The position numbers were made by a program, and so were the translations under genes. A stretch of 64,000 bases of DNA from an uncultured Aquimonas sp. (GTDB lineage: Bacteria; Pseudomonadota; Gammaproteobacteria; Xanthomonadales; Xanthomonadaceae), in contig NZ_CALART010000011.1 in the NCBI RefSeq assembly GCF_937888285.1, forward strand, positions 1 through 64,000, read 5' to 3'. Under the pieces are notes generated by a model. The model searched no databases. It was not told where the DNA came from and saw only the letters and a program-made list of their open reading frames with translations. Shown piece after piece: positions 1 to 8,279 of this stretch (the first letter of the stretch is position 1; each line of letters starts with the position of its first letter).

Positions 1-123
1 TGTCACTTCACGGACGGTGCCGCAAGTGTAGCCAATTATGTAGACACCCTCTCAGAGCGTGTGAAAAAACCGAACGCCTTGGCGAGGGCGTTGCTGGCGT
101 TCGAGGCAAAGCGCGTTGCGTGA
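1..123 (+). other. Possible 3' end of a gene cut by the window edge
   Basis: Frame 1 is open from the first base for 40 codons and stops with TGA at 121-123. The tail ends in AFEAKRVA. Third-position GC is clearly lower than in the genes that follow. A perfect 8-bp inverted repeat (CGAACGCC at 71-78, GGCGTTCG at 96-103) lies inside it. It could be the end of a transposase or other transferred gene, or chance. I do not recognise the family. Positions 124-229 show nothing further. Confidence 0.22.
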
Positions 124-229
124 ATTCAATGAAGCCCGGCGAGGCAGTGACCGCGGAATTCGCGGAGCGCGCTGCCGACACGGGCGTCCAGCGGCGGCCG
201 CAGCAGGCGGATGGTTTCTGCACGGGCTC

Positions 230-895
230 TCAGTCCCCGGGCTTCAGCCAGCGCGCGTCCTCGAAGCTGGCCACCCACTGCGGCCGGTAAACCACCATCA
301 GCGCCAGCGCGCCGCCGGTGAGAAAAGCCTCGCCGAACACCATCAGAGGTGCGGACACCACGTAGCCCATCGCGGCGTCGCGCGCCGCGCCTTCAACGAG
401 CGCGTGCGTGACCCCAGCCTTGAACAGCTGGCCGAGCAGCACGGCCGCGCCGGCACCGAAGAAGGCGATCAGGAAGACGTAGACGAAGGGGTTGCCCGGC
501 AGGCGGCGCTCGACCTGCGCACGCACGAAGTGCAGGCACAGCACGGGGATCAAGCCGCAGGCGAGGAAGTCCGGGGCGAGCCCCAGCCACACGCCGGCCG
601 GTGACAGCGCCGCGGCCAGCGAAGCCAGGGCCATGACCCACAGCGCAAAGGCCGAGCCGAACATCAGGCAGACGATGCCGGCACCCAGGAAATGCAGGTG
701 CAACCCGGGGATACGGTCGAAGACCGCGAAGCGCAGCACGCAGACGGCCAGGAGCGCAGCGAACAGCACGTGCTGGGCCTCGCTGTCGCCGCGCAGCTTG
801 AACCAGGGCAGCCGGCGTGCGGCCAGCGCCAGGGCGAGAAGCGACAGCCCCCACGCGGCGACTTGGAACACCGTCGGCAGCGTGGGGGCGGTCAT
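230..895 (-). CDS. CbiM-like energy-coupling factor permease family protein
   Basis: This 221-residue protein is almost entirely hydrophobic and should cross the inner membrane about six times. It carries the pattern of the CbiM/ECF S-component-like family (GLHLHFLGAGIVCLMFG, then LAPDFLACGLIPV, then a C-terminal GEAFLTGGALALMVVYRPQW). True cobalt CbiM proteins begin with a metal-binding Met-His segment; this one begins MTAP, so cobalt transport is unlikely. It starts 21 bp after the AbgT transporter stop on the same strand and looks like the last gene of a kynA-abgT operon. No ATPase (CbiO-like) or T component is nearby. The substrate is unknown. Confidence 0.7.
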   Translation of the reverse strand: MTAPTLPTVFQVAAWGLSLLALALAARRLPWFKLRGDSEAQHVLFAALLAVCVLRFAVFDRIPGLHLHFLGAGIVCLMFGSAFALWVMALASLAAALSPAGVWLGLAPDFLACGLIPVLCLHFVRAQVERRLPGNPFVYVFLIAFFGAGAAVLLGQLFKAGVTHALVEGAARDAAMGYVVSAPLMVFGEAFLTGGALALMVVYRPQWVASFEDARWLKPGD

Positions 896-916
896 GGGCT
901 CGAAACCGGGTGGCGC

Positions 917-2518
917 TTACTGCGCGGCGCCCGCTGCAGCCGGGGCCACGTAGTCGTAGGTGGAGCCGATGCCCAGCGGAATATCCAGCGCCCAGAAGCC
1001 CAGCAGGAAGCTGGTCCAGATCACCAGCAGACTGATCGAGTACGGCAGCATCAGCGCCACCAGGGTGCCGATGCCCGAGGACTTCACGTACTTCTGGCAG
1101 AACACCACGATCAGCGGGAAGTAGGGCAGCAGCGGGGTGATGATGTTGGTGGTGGAATCGCCCACGCGGTAGGCGGCCTGGGTGAGGTCGGGCGACACCC
1201 CCAGCTCCATCAGCATCGGCACCATGATCGCGCTGATCAGCGCCCACTTGGCCGAGGCCGAGCCGATCAGGAGGTTCACCGAAGCGGTGAGCAGGATGAT
1301 GCCGATCAGCGTCACCGAGGTCGGCAGGCCGAGCGCGCGCAGGCCACCGGCGCCTTCCACCGCGATCAGCGCGCCGAGGTTGCTCTGGCCGAAGGCCCAG
1401 ATGAACTGGGCGCAGAAGAAGGCCATCACGATGTAGTAGCCCATGCCGCTCATCGCCTTGGCCATGCCCTGTACCACGTCGCGATGCGTCTTCACCGTGC
1501 CCGAAACCATGCCGTAGACCACGCCCGGCACCAGGAAGAAGATGAAGATCAGCGGCACGATCGACTGCATCAGCGGCGCCTGGGCCACCAGCAGGTTGCT
1601 CTGGCCGGGCAGCAGCGGCGTGCCCTCCGGCGCGCGCCAGGGCGAGGCCTCGGGCAGCAGGGTCAGCAGGAACAGCAGCGCCGTGACGCCCATCGCCGCG
1701 CCGGCCCAGACCAGGCCGTTCTTCTCGCCGGCTGCCAGCGGGTCGAGCTTGGGCATCTGCGAGGCGTCGCCGTCCACCGGCGTGCCGCGCAGGCGCGGCT
1801 CGATAATGCGGTCGGTGAGGAACCAGCCCACCAGGATGATCAGCACGCTCGAGGCGGTGGTGAAGAAGAAGTTGTTGAGCGGGTTCACCGTCACCGACGG
1901 GTCGGTGAGGTGCGCGGCGGTCTGGGTCAGGCCCGAGAGCAGCGGGTCGAGGCTGCTGGGGATGCCCATGGTGGCCGAGAAGCCGCCCGAGACGCCGGCG
2001 AAGGCCGCGGCGATGCCCGCCAGCGGATGCCGGCCGGCGGCGTAGAAGATCACCGCGCCCAGCGGGATCACCAGCACGTAGCCGGCGTCGACCGCGACGT
2101 GGCTGAGCACGCCGACGGCGATCAGCACCGGCGTCAGCAGCATGCGCGGAGTGAAGCCGAGGATCTTGCGCAGGCCGGCATTGATGAAGCCGGTGTGCTC
2201 GGCCACGCCCAGGCCCAGCATCGCCACCAGCACCACGCCCAGCGGATGGAAGGTGACGAAGGTGTTGACCATGGTCGCCATGAAGCTGGTCAGGGCGCTG
2301 CCGTCCAGCAGGCTCTTGACCACGATCGGCTGGCCGCTGCGCGGATCCACTTCACTGAAGCTCACGCTGGACAGCAGCCAGCTCACCACCCAGACCACGA
2401 ACATCAGCAGCAGGAACAGCACCGCCGGATCGGGCAGCTTGTTGCCGACGCGTTCGACCACGTCGAGCGCACGCGCAAGCGCGCCGCGCGGGGCTTGCAG
2501 TTCAGAGGGTTGCGACAT
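917..2518 (-). CDS. AbgT family transporter
   Basis: This 533-residue inner-membrane transporter begins MSQPSELQAPRGAL at an ATG at 2518 preceded by a GGAG-type ribosome binding site. Family features include DVVERVGNKLPDPAVLF near the N-terminus, many membrane helices, GMGYYIVMAFFCAQF, and GDSTTNIITPLLPYFPLI near the C-terminus. Length fits AbgT (about 510-530). AbgT members import p-aminobenzoyl-glutamate or export sulfonamide drugs; the substrate here cannot be told. The same frame stays open upstream into kynA, but that extension is an antisense-like shadow. Its place 41 bp after kynA suggests an aromatic substrate linked to tryptophan breakdown; that is inference. Confidence 0.9.
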   Translation of the reverse strand: MSQPSELQAPRGALARALDVVERVGNKLPDPAVLFLLLMFVVWVVSWLLSSVSFSEVDPRSGQPIVVKSLLDGSALTSFMATMVNTFVTFHPLGVVLVAMLGLGVAEHTGFINAGLRKILGFTPRMLLTPVLIAVGVLSHVAVDAGYVLVIPLGAVIFYAAGRHPLAGIAAAFAGVSGGFSATMGIPSSLDPLLSGLTQTAAHLTDPSVTVNPLNNFFFTTASSVLIILVGWFLTDRIIEPRLRGTPVDGDASQMPKLDPLAAGEKNGLVWAGAAMGVTALLFLLTLLPEASPWRAPEGTPLLPGQSNLLVAQAPLMQSIVPLIFIFFLVPGVVYGMVSGTVKTHRDVVQGMAKAMSGMGYYIVMAFFCAQFIWAFGQSNLGALIAVEGAGGLRALGLPTSVTLIGIILLTASVNLLIGSASAKWALISAIMVPMLMELGVSPDLTQAAYRVGDSTTNIITPLLPYFPLIVVFCQKYVKSSGIGTLVALMLPYSISLLVIWTSFLLGFWALDIPLGIGSTYDYVAPAAAGAAQ

Positions 2519-2559
2519 TCGGGTCTCCTTGGGTTTGCAGCAGGAATCGATGGCGGTGC

Positions 2560-3414
2560 TCAGCGCCCCAGCACGGTGCGCACGTCCAGCAGTTCGGGGA
2601 AAAAGGTCAGCTCCAGCGCCTGCTTCAGAAAGCCCACGCCCGAGCTGCCGCCGGTGCCGCGACGGTAGCCGATGATGCGCTCGACCGTCTTCATGTGGCG
2701 GAAGCGCCAGAGCTGGAAGCTCTCCTCGACATCGACCAGCTGCTCGCACAGCGCGTAGGCCGCCCAGTGCGTGTCGGTGTCCTCGTAGATGCGCTTGAAC
2801 ACCGGAATCAGGTCGGGCTCGCGGGTATGCGTCTGACTGAAATCGCGCTCCACGCAGGCCGGCGGCACCGCGTGGCCGCAGCGCGCCAGATGGCGCAGGA
2901 ATTCGTCGTACAGGCTGGGCGCAGACAGCGCAGCGGCGAGCTCGGCGCGGATCGCCGGTGCGTGCTCGAACACGTCCAGCATGTCGGCGTTCTTGTTGCC
3001 GAGCATGAACTCGATCAGCCGGTACTGGTGCGACTGGAAGCCCGAGGAAGGCCCCAGCGAATCGCGGAAGCGCAGGTACTCGGACGGTGTCAGCGTCTCC
3101 AGCACCGACCACTGCTCGAACAGCTGGCGCTGCACCTGCTTCACCCGCGCCAGGATCTTCTGCACCGGGCCCAGCTCGTCGCGCTGCAGATGCGTGATGG
3201 CCAGACGCAGCTCGTGGATGATCAGCTTCATCCACAGCTCGGAGACCTGGTGCTGGATGATGAACAGCAGTTCGTCGTGGTTGCCGGGCTCGGACACCGG
3301 CTGCTGCGCCGACAGCAGGGTGTCGAGCTGCAGGTAGCCGCCATAGCTGAGGCGGTCCTTGAAGTCGCGGGTGATGCCCGCTTCGAGCTCGCGCTGGTTG
3401 GTCTCGACGTGCAT
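2560..3414 (-). CDS. kynA: Tryptophan 2,3-dioxygenase
   Basis: This 284-residue cytosolic haem enzyme opens the indole ring of L-tryptophan to give N-formylkynurenine, the first step of the kynurenine pathway. Diagnostic segments are LSYGGYLQLDTLL, HDELLFIIQHQVSELWMKL, SGFQSHQYRLIEF, FQLWRFRHMKTVERIIG and GTGGSSGVGFLK, covering the haem and substrate pocket. Length is normal for bacterial enzymes. It is the first gene of a minus-strand operon with abgT and the CbiM-like permease. No kynureninase or formamidase is visible nearby. The 240 bp between it and the divergent E1-alpha gene must hold both promoters; I see no clear boxes there. Confidence 0.96.
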   Translation of the reverse strand: MHVETNQRELEAGITRDFKDRLSYGGYLQLDTLLSAQQPVSEPGNHDELLFIIQHQVSELWMKLIIHELRLAITHLQRDELGPVQKILARVKQVQRQLFEQWSVLETLTPSEYLRFRDSLGPSSGFQSHQYRLIEFMLGNKNADMLDVFEHAPAIRAELAAALSAPSLYDEFLRHLARCGHAVPPACVERDFSQTHTREPDLIPVFKRIYEDTDTHWAAYALCEQLVDVEESFQLWRFRHMKTVERIIGYRRGTGGSSGVGFLKQALELTFFPELLDVRTVLGR

Positions 3415-3654
3415 GGTCTGCCGCTCCCCGACGGCCGCGGCGCCCTGCGGGCACCGTCAAAAGCGCGCAACGATACCGCAGGCGGCCACCCGGCCGCAGC
3501 GACAGTTTCTTGCGCACAGCAGCGCGAACGCCCGGTCATGCTTGCGTGAAGCGACCGTTCGACAGCGTTTTGCGGCAGTGCACCTTGCCCGCGACGCAGC
3601 AAAATCGTTTCCTGTGCAACTTCCTTCCGCTATCCGCATGGATGCCCCCCGCGC

Positions 3655-4731
3655 ATGAGTACCGTCGCGCAGTTCTCCATCGAGCACCTGCAGTTCCTCG
3701 ACCCCGAGGGCCGCGAGGTGGCCCCGCTTCCGGACTTCGTCGGCGACGGCCGGCCGGTGCTGGAACTGTTCAAGCAGATGCTGCGCGTGCGCAGCTTCGA
3801 CGCCAAGGCCGTGGCCCTGCAGCGCACCGGCAAGCTCGGCACCTATGCCAGCTGCCTCGGCCACGAGGCTGCGCATGTCGGCATCGGCGCGGCGATGCGC
3901 CAAGAGGACGTGTTCGCCCCCTCGTATCGTGAGTACGGCGCGCAGTTCATGCGCGGCGTGCGGCCGCGCGATGTGCTGATGTACTGGGGCGGCGACGAGC
4001 GCGGCAACGATTTCGCCGGTCCGAAGCACGACTACCCCTGGTGCGTGCCGATCGGCACCCAGTGCCTGCATGCCGCCGGTGCCGCGCTGGCCTTCAAGCT
4101 GCGCGGCGAAGCCCGCGTGGCGGTGGCCTGCGTCGGCGACGGCGGCAGCTCGAAGTCCGACACCTATGCGGCAATCAATTCGGCCGGCGCCTACGGCCTG
4201 CCCTTCGTGCTGTGCATCGTCAACAACCAGTGGGCGATCTCGGTGCCGCGCTCGGCCCAGACCGGCGCGCAGACGCTGGCGCAGAAGGGTCTGGCCGGCG
4301 GCCTGCACAGCCTGCAGGTCGACGGCAACGACATCATCGCCGTCTACGAGGCCGTGCGCCGCGCTCTTGAACGCGCGCGCAGCGGCGAAGGCGGCACGGT
4401 GCTGGAGCTGGTGACCTATCGCCTGTCCGACCACACCACCGCCGACGACGCACGCCGCTACCGTGGCGAGGAAGAAGTGAAGGCCGGCTGGGCGCGCGAG
4501 CCTTTCCTGCGCCTGCGCAGCTGGCTGACATCCAAGGGCCTGTGGGACGACGCGCAGGAGGCCGAATGGAAACGCGCCTGCGACGCCGAGGTCGACGTCG
4601 AGGTCAATGCCTATCTGGAAACCCGCAGCCAGCCCGTGGAAGCCATGTTCGACTACCTCTACGCCGAGCTGCCCGCCGATCTCGCCGCCCAGCGCGCGGA
4701 CGCGCTGCAGTGGGAGGGCCGCGGCCGATGA
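3655..4731 (+). CDS. 2-oxoacid dehydrogenase E1 component, alpha subunit (branched-chain type)
   Basis: This 358-residue thiamine-diphosphate protein is the alpha half of an alpha2-beta2 E1. It decarboxylates a 2-oxoacid and acylates the lipoyl group of E2. The cofactor motif is seen as GDGGSSKSDTYAAINSAGA followed by VNNQWAIS. The segment YRLSDHTTADDARRYRG matches the loop of branched-chain (bkd) E1-alpha proteins. Because a separate homodimeric pyruvate E1 (aceE) lies at 45430, I infer this complex acts on branched-chain 2-oxoacids, feeding iso-fatty-acid primers; pyruvate is the alternative. Its stop overlaps the E1-beta start (ATGA). Confidence 0.92.
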   Translation: MSTVAQFSIEHLQFLDPEGREVAPLPDFVGDGRPVLELFKQMLRVRSFDAKAVALQRTGKLGTYASCLGHEAAHVGIGAAMRQEDVFAPSYREYGAQFMRGVRPRDVLMYWGGDERGNDFAGPKHDYPWCVPIGTQCLHAAGAALAFKLRGEARVAVACVGDGGSSKSDTYAAINSAGAYGLPFVLCIVNNQWAISVPRSAQTGAQTLAQKGLAGGLHSLQVDGNDIIAVYEAVRRALERARSGEGGTVLELVTYRLSDHTTADDARRYRGEEEVKAGWAREPFLRLRSWLTSKGLWDDAQEAEWKRACDAEVDVEVNAYLETRSQPVEAMFDYLYAELPADLAAQRADALQWEGRGR

Positions 4732-5714
4732 GCAGCCATGCGATCACCCTGATCGAAGCGATCACCCAGGCCCTGGCCTACGAGATCCAGCACGACCCGA
4801 GCGTGCTGGTGCTGGGCGAGGACGTCGGCGTCAACGGCGGCGTGTTCCGCGCCACCGCCGGCCTGCAGCAGCGCTTCGGCGCGGACAAGGTGCTGGATAC
4901 GCCGCTGGATGAAACCACCATCGCCGGCCTCACCGTCGGCCTGGCCACGCAGGGCATGAAGCCCGTCGCCGAGGTGCAGTTCGACGGCTTCGTCTACCCG
5001 ATGCTCGACCACCTGATCTGCCACGCCGCGCGCTTCCGCAATCGCACCCGCGGGCGCCTGCACTGCCCGATGGTGCTGCGCGTGCCCTGGGGCGGCGGCA
5101 TTCGCGCGCCCGAGCACCACAGCGAAGCGAACGAGTCGATGTTCACCAACGTGCCCGGCCTGCGCGTGGTGATGCCGAGCAGCCCGCAGCGCGCCTACGG
5201 CCTGCTGCTGGCGGCGATCCGCGACCCGGATCCGGTGATCTATCTGGAGCCCAAGCGCATCTACCGCCAGTACAAGGAGGAGGTGCCCGACGACGGCGAG
5301 GCCCTGCCGCTGGACGTGTGCTTTGTGCTGCGCGATGGCAGCGACATCACCCTGGTGAGCTGGGGTGCGCAGGTCAAGGAAACGCTGGAGGCGGCCGAAG
5401 CGCTCGCACGCGAGGGCATCAGCGCCGAGGTCATCGATGTCGCCACGCTGAAGCCGCTCGACTTCGACACCATCGCCGAATCGGTGGCCAAGACCGGCCG
5501 CTGCGTGATCGTGCACGAGGCCGCGAAAACCGCCGGCTTCGGCGCCGAGATCGCGGCGCGGCTGGCCGAGCAATCGATGTTCGATCTGAAAGCCCCGGTC
5601 GAGCGCGTCACCGGCTACGACACCCACATTCCATTGTTCAGGCTGGAAATGAAGTTCCTGCCGAGCGTGGAAAAGATCCTGGCGGCCGCGCGCAGGGCGA
5701 TGCAGTACGGCTGA
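4728..5714 (+). CDS. 2-oxoacid dehydrogenase E1 component, beta subunit
   Basis: This 328-residue subunit pairs with the preceding alpha chain to form the E1 active site. The ATG at 4728 overlaps the alpha stop by 4 bp, giving MSSHAITLIEAITQALAYEI. Family marks are VLGEDVGVNGGVFRAT, DTPLDETTIAGLTVGLA, EVQFDGFVYPMLDH, RVPWGGGIRAPEHHSE and the C-terminal transketolase domain with VIVHEAAKTAGFGAEIAA. Length is standard. The frame is open farther upstream inside E1-alpha, but the overlap start is the only sensible one. The E2 gene begins 386 bp later, after a cluster of GC-rich palindromes, so coupling to E2 may be loose. Confidence 0.94.
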   Translation: MSSHAITLIEAITQALAYEIQHDPSVLVLGEDVGVNGGVFRATAGLQQRFGADKVLDTPLDETTIAGLTVGLATQGMKPVAEVQFDGFVYPMLDHLICHAARFRNRTRGRLHCPMVLRVPWGGGIRAPEHHSEANESMFTNVPGLRVVMPSSPQRAYGLLLAAIRDPDPVIYLEPKRIYRQYKEEVPDDGEALPLDVCFVLRDGSDITLVSWGAQVKETLEAAEALAREGISAEVIDVATLKPLDFDTIAESVAKTGRCVIVHEAAKTAGFGAEIAARLAEQSMFDLKAPVERVTGYDTHIPLFRLEMKFLPSVEKILAAARRAMQYG

Positions 5715-6100
5715 TCGGCGCAATACGGGCGTATCGGTGTCGCATGGCGGATTCCTCCACTGCTGCGCCACCTTCATTGCTCTGCGAGCAAACGGTTGGA
5801 AGCGAGCACCGCCAGCTCAACGTTCGCTACAGCTGAGCCCCTCTCCCCTTGTGGGAGAGGGGTTGGGGAGAGGGGGAGAAAACTCGCCGCAAGCGTTCCA
5901 CCCCTCTCCCCCGACCCCTCTCCCACAAGGGGAGAGGGGAGAAATCCAGAAAGCGGGCGCCGTAAGCGCAACGCACGACACAGATGAGCCCCTCTCCCCT
6001 TGTGGGAGAGGGGCGAAAAGCAGCCCCTGAGGCGCCGCGCTGGCGACACCGCGCCGCCCGATTTCCACCCCACGACGCGCCGCGCGCGCTGGAGTCCGCA
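5715..6100. repeat. CCCCTCTCC palindrome cluster between E1-beta and E2
   Basis: This 386-bp gap holds three copies of a palindromic unit built from CCCCTCTCC and GGAGAGGGG arms, at about 5836-5876, 5902-5941 and 5990-6016. The loop is usually CTTGTG or its complement. Neighbouring units lie in opposite orientation, so long hairpins can form. Open frames across it are repeat-derived and I do not call them. Related units occur inside the E2 gene (6782-6825) and at 53394-53431. Such REP-like units can stabilise or terminate mRNA between operon genes; that role is inference. Confidence 0.75.
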
Positions 6101-7579
6101 ATGAGTTCGAACAAATCCTTCCACCTGCCCGACTTGGGCGAAGGCCTGCCCGACGCCACCATCGTCGAGTGGTTCGTCAAGGTCGGCGATGTCATCAAGC
6201 TCGATGAGCCGCTGGTGTCCATGGAAACCGCCAAGGCGGTGGTCGAGGTGCCGGCGCCCTGCTCGGGCACGGTGCTCAAGCTGGCCGGCGGCCCGGGCGA
6301 CGTCATCAACACCGGCGCGGTGCTGGCGGAGTTCCAGATCGATCCCAGCCTGCCGCAGCGTGCGGATGCGCAGGACACCGGGCACGGGCATCACCACGCG
6401 CCCGCTTCGCAATCGGCCCCTGCTGCCGAAGCGAGCGCATCGCCCGCCAACGCCAGCGCATCAGCGCGCTCGACCTCCGGCAATGCCACGCCCGCCGCAG
6501 CCGAAACGGGCTCCACCGCGCCTGCCAAGGCCGAGCGCGCCGATGCCGGCACCGTGGTCGGCGCCATGCAGGTCAGCGACCAGGTGCGCAGCGAGGCGGC
6601 CGTCAGCGTCGGCGGCGTGCGCGCCATGCCTGCGGTGCGCGCGCTGGCGAAGAAGCTCGGCGTCGACTTGAGCCGCGTGCGCGCCACCGGCCCCGAAGGC
6701 GTGGTCTCGATGGACGACGTCAAGCGCGCCGCGGCCGAGGGCAGTGCGCCTGCCTCCGCGCGCTCGAACGCTCCGGCTTCGCTCCCCTCTCCCCGTGGGG
6801 GAGGGGCTGGGGGAGAGGGTCCGGGTCTCGCACCGCAGTCGGCCACCGCCCAGGTACAGCCCCAGCCTGCTGCCACCCGCACCCCCCTCTCCGCCTCCGG
6901 CAGGCCCATGGCCACCCGCCCGCCCTCATCCGCGGCCGCCACCGGCCAGCCGGAGCAGCTGAAGGGCGTCCGCCGCAACATGGCGCGGGTGATGGCCGCG
7001 GCACACGCGCAGGTGGTGCCGACCACGCTGACCGACGACGCCGACATCCACGCCTGGACGCCTGGCAACGACATCACCGTGCGCCTGATCCGCGCCATCG
7101 TCCGCGCCTGCAAGACCGTCCCGGCCCTGAACGCTTGGTTCGACGGCGAGAACCTGACCCGCACCCTGCATCCGCACGTCGATATCGGCATCGCGGTCGA
7201 CACCGACGACGGCCTGTTCGTCCCGGCCCTGCGCAATGCCGACGTGCTGGACGCCGCTGGCATCCGCCAGTCGGTGGACCGCCTGCGCGCGCAGGTGATG
7301 GAGCGCAGCATTCCGTCATCCGAGCTGTCGGGCTACACCATCTCGCTCAGCAACTTCGGCATGTTCGCCGGCAAGTACGCGACGCCGGTGATCGTGCCGC
7401 CCTGCGTCGCCATCCTCGCCGCCGGCCGCGGCCGTCATCAGCTGGTCCCTGTGATGGGCGGCATCGAAACCCACCGGATCATTCCGCTGAGCCTCACCTT
7501 CGACCACCGCGCCGCGACGGGCGGCGAAGCGGCACGCTTCCTGCGCGCCGTGCTGGACGATCTGGCGCTGCCGGGCTGA
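6101..7579 (+). CDS. 2-oxoacid dehydrogenase E2 (dihydrolipoyl acyltransferase)
   Basis: This 492-residue E2 core starts MSSNKSFHLPDLGEGLPDA at 6101; the frame is open upstream only through repeat DNA. Residues 1-80 form one lipoyl domain with the lipoylated lysine expected at K45 in SMETAKAVVEV. An E3/E1-binding domain lies near 172-210 (VRAMPAVRALAKKLG to VSMDDVKRAA). The catalytic domain runs from about 285 to the end. The usual HxxxDG active-site motif reads HRAATG, so the Asp is Thr; this variant is, to my recollection, seen in some branched-chain-type E2s. The second linker includes a stretch (about residues 226-247) encoded by a CCCCTCTCC-family repeat. No lipoamide dehydrogenase gene follows. 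Confidence 0.92.
   Translation: MSSNKSFHLPDLGEGLPDATIVEWFVKVGDVIKLDEPLVSMETAKAVVEVPAPCSGTVLKLAGGPGDVINTGAVLAEFQIDPSLPQRADAQDTGHGHHHAPASQSAPAAEASASPANASASARSTSGNATPAAAETGSTAPAKAERADAGTVVGAMQVSDQVRSEAAVSVGGVRAMPAVRALAKKLGVDLSRVRATGPEGVVSMDDVKRAAAEGSAPASARSNAPASLPSPRGGGAGGEGPGLAPQSATAQVQPQPAATRTPLSASGRPMATRPPSSAAATGQPEQLKGVRRNMARVMAAAHAQVVPTTLTDDADIHAWTPGNDITVRLIRAIVRACKTVPALNAWFDGENLTRTLHPHVDIGIAVDTDDGLFVPALRNADVLDAAGIRQSVDRLRAQVMERSIPSSELSGYTISLSNFGMFAGKYATPVIVPPCVAILAAGRGRHQLVPVMGGIETHRIIPLSLTFDHRAATGGEAARFLRAVLDDLALPG
6782..6825. repeat. CCCCTCTCC-family palindrome inside the E2 coding sequence
   Basis: Arms CTCCCCTCTCCCC and GGGGGAGGGG with a second GGGGGAGAGGG follow the same layout as the units at 5836-6016. 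It is read in frame as a Ser-Pro-Arg-Gly-rich linker between the E3-binding and catalytic domains. A weaker relative (CACCCCCCTCTCCGCC) follows near 6880. Confidence 0.7.
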
Positions 7580-7602
7580 TCCGCGGCTTCGCCGTGGATC
7601 AG
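7576..7602 (+). terminator. Hairpin overlapping the E2 stop codon
   Basis: A 12-bp stem (7576-7587 with 7591-7602, one G-T wobble) closes on a TTC loop and includes the E2 stop codon. There is no T-run after it, so it may act with other factors or simply protect the mRNA 3' end. Confidence 0.45.
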
Positions 7603-7604
7603 CC

Positions 7605-7632
7605 GGGATTCGGAATTCGGGATTGGGGATTC
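7605..7632. repeat. GGGATTC heptamer array (degenerate)
   Basis: Four heptamers, some altered (GGGATTC, GGAATTC, GGGATTG, GGGATTC), open the 305-bp gene-free stretch between E2 and the ArsC gene. The mirror array at 7864-7884 closes it. Between them I see no gene or recognisable site. Confidence 0.7.
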
Positions 7633-7863
7633 GTAGAAGCGCATTGGGTCGAGTGCCGCGCAAGGACCCATGGCCTTCTAACCGGTCGGGTGAGCCAAGC
7701 ACACGCAGCGGCAGCCCACGATCGCTTCATCCAACCACCAATCTGGCGAGCTCGATTCCTCAGGGCTGATAGGCAGCCTGAAGTCCACCCATTGGCAGCC
7801 GCCCAAGCCATCGAGCGGAGCCAAGACTGCAAAGCCCCCTCACCCGCGATAGCCAGCTCTTGC

Positions 7864-7884
7864 GAATCCCGAATCCCCAATCCC
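7864..7884. repeat. GAATCCC heptamer array abutting the arsC start
   Basis: Three heptamers (GAATCCC, GAATCCC, CAATCCC) end exactly at the base before the ATG of the ArsC-family gene. The array therefore occupies the place where a Shine-Dalgarno sequence would be, and none is visible. Confidence 0.75.
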
Positions 7885-8232
7885 ATGCTCCTCATCCACA
7901 ACCCCCGCTGCAGCAAGTCCCGCGGTGCGCTCGCCCTCCTCATCGAGCGCGGCATCGAGGTCGAGATACGCGAGTATCTGAAGGCGCCCCTGCAGGCCGC
8001 CGAGCTCGAGACCCTGTTCACCCGGCTTCGGCTGGAACCACCAGCCGCGATCCGCTTCAGGGACGAGCTGGCGAAGTCGCTGGGGCTGTCGGCCGACGAC
8101 CCGCGCAGCCGCGAGGAGTGGATCGCCCTGATCGCCGAGCACCCTGCCCTGCTGGAGCGGCCCATTGCAGTCCGGGGCGCGCACGCGGTGATCGGGCGCC
8201 CGCCGGAGCGCGTGCTGGAACTGCTCGACTGA
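7885..8232 (+). CDS. arsC: ArsC family (glutaredoxin-type arsenate reductase) protein
   Basis: This 115-residue protein begins MLLIHNPRCSKSRGALALL. The active-site Cys is C9 in the HNPRCSKSR motif of glutathione/glutaredoxin-dependent arsenate reductases. The C-terminal part has LLERPIAVRGAHAVIGRPPE, the usual ArsC signature with the conserved Arg. Length (about 115) fits the family. No arsR, arsB or acr3 gene is nearby, so it may be a housekeeping ArsC/Spx-like thiol protein rather than part of an arsenic operon. The longer open frame upstream runs through heptamer repeats and is rejected. The start lacks a ribosome binding site. Confidence 0.9.
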   Translation: MLLIHNPRCSKSRGALALLIERGIEVEIREYLKAPLQAAELETLFTRLRLEPPAAIRFRDELAKSLGLSADDPRSREEWIALIAEHPALLERPIAVRGAHAVIGRPPERVLELLD

Positions 8233-8279
8233 TTGGACGGCGTTGGATGCGCGGGCTGCAGCATGAGCCCTGCTCGAAT

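Noticed and set aside
1..123. Named transposase end at the left edge
   Set aside because: Only 40 codons are visible and I recognise no family, so I list it as an unassigned tail instead.
692..2668. 658-residue open frame antisense to abgT
   Set aside because: His/Arg/Gln-rich shadow typical of high-GC antisense frames; the minus strand encodes a clear AbgT transporter.
5984..6100. N-terminal extension of E2
   Set aside because: Encoded by palindromic repeat; the lipoyl domain starts at 6101.
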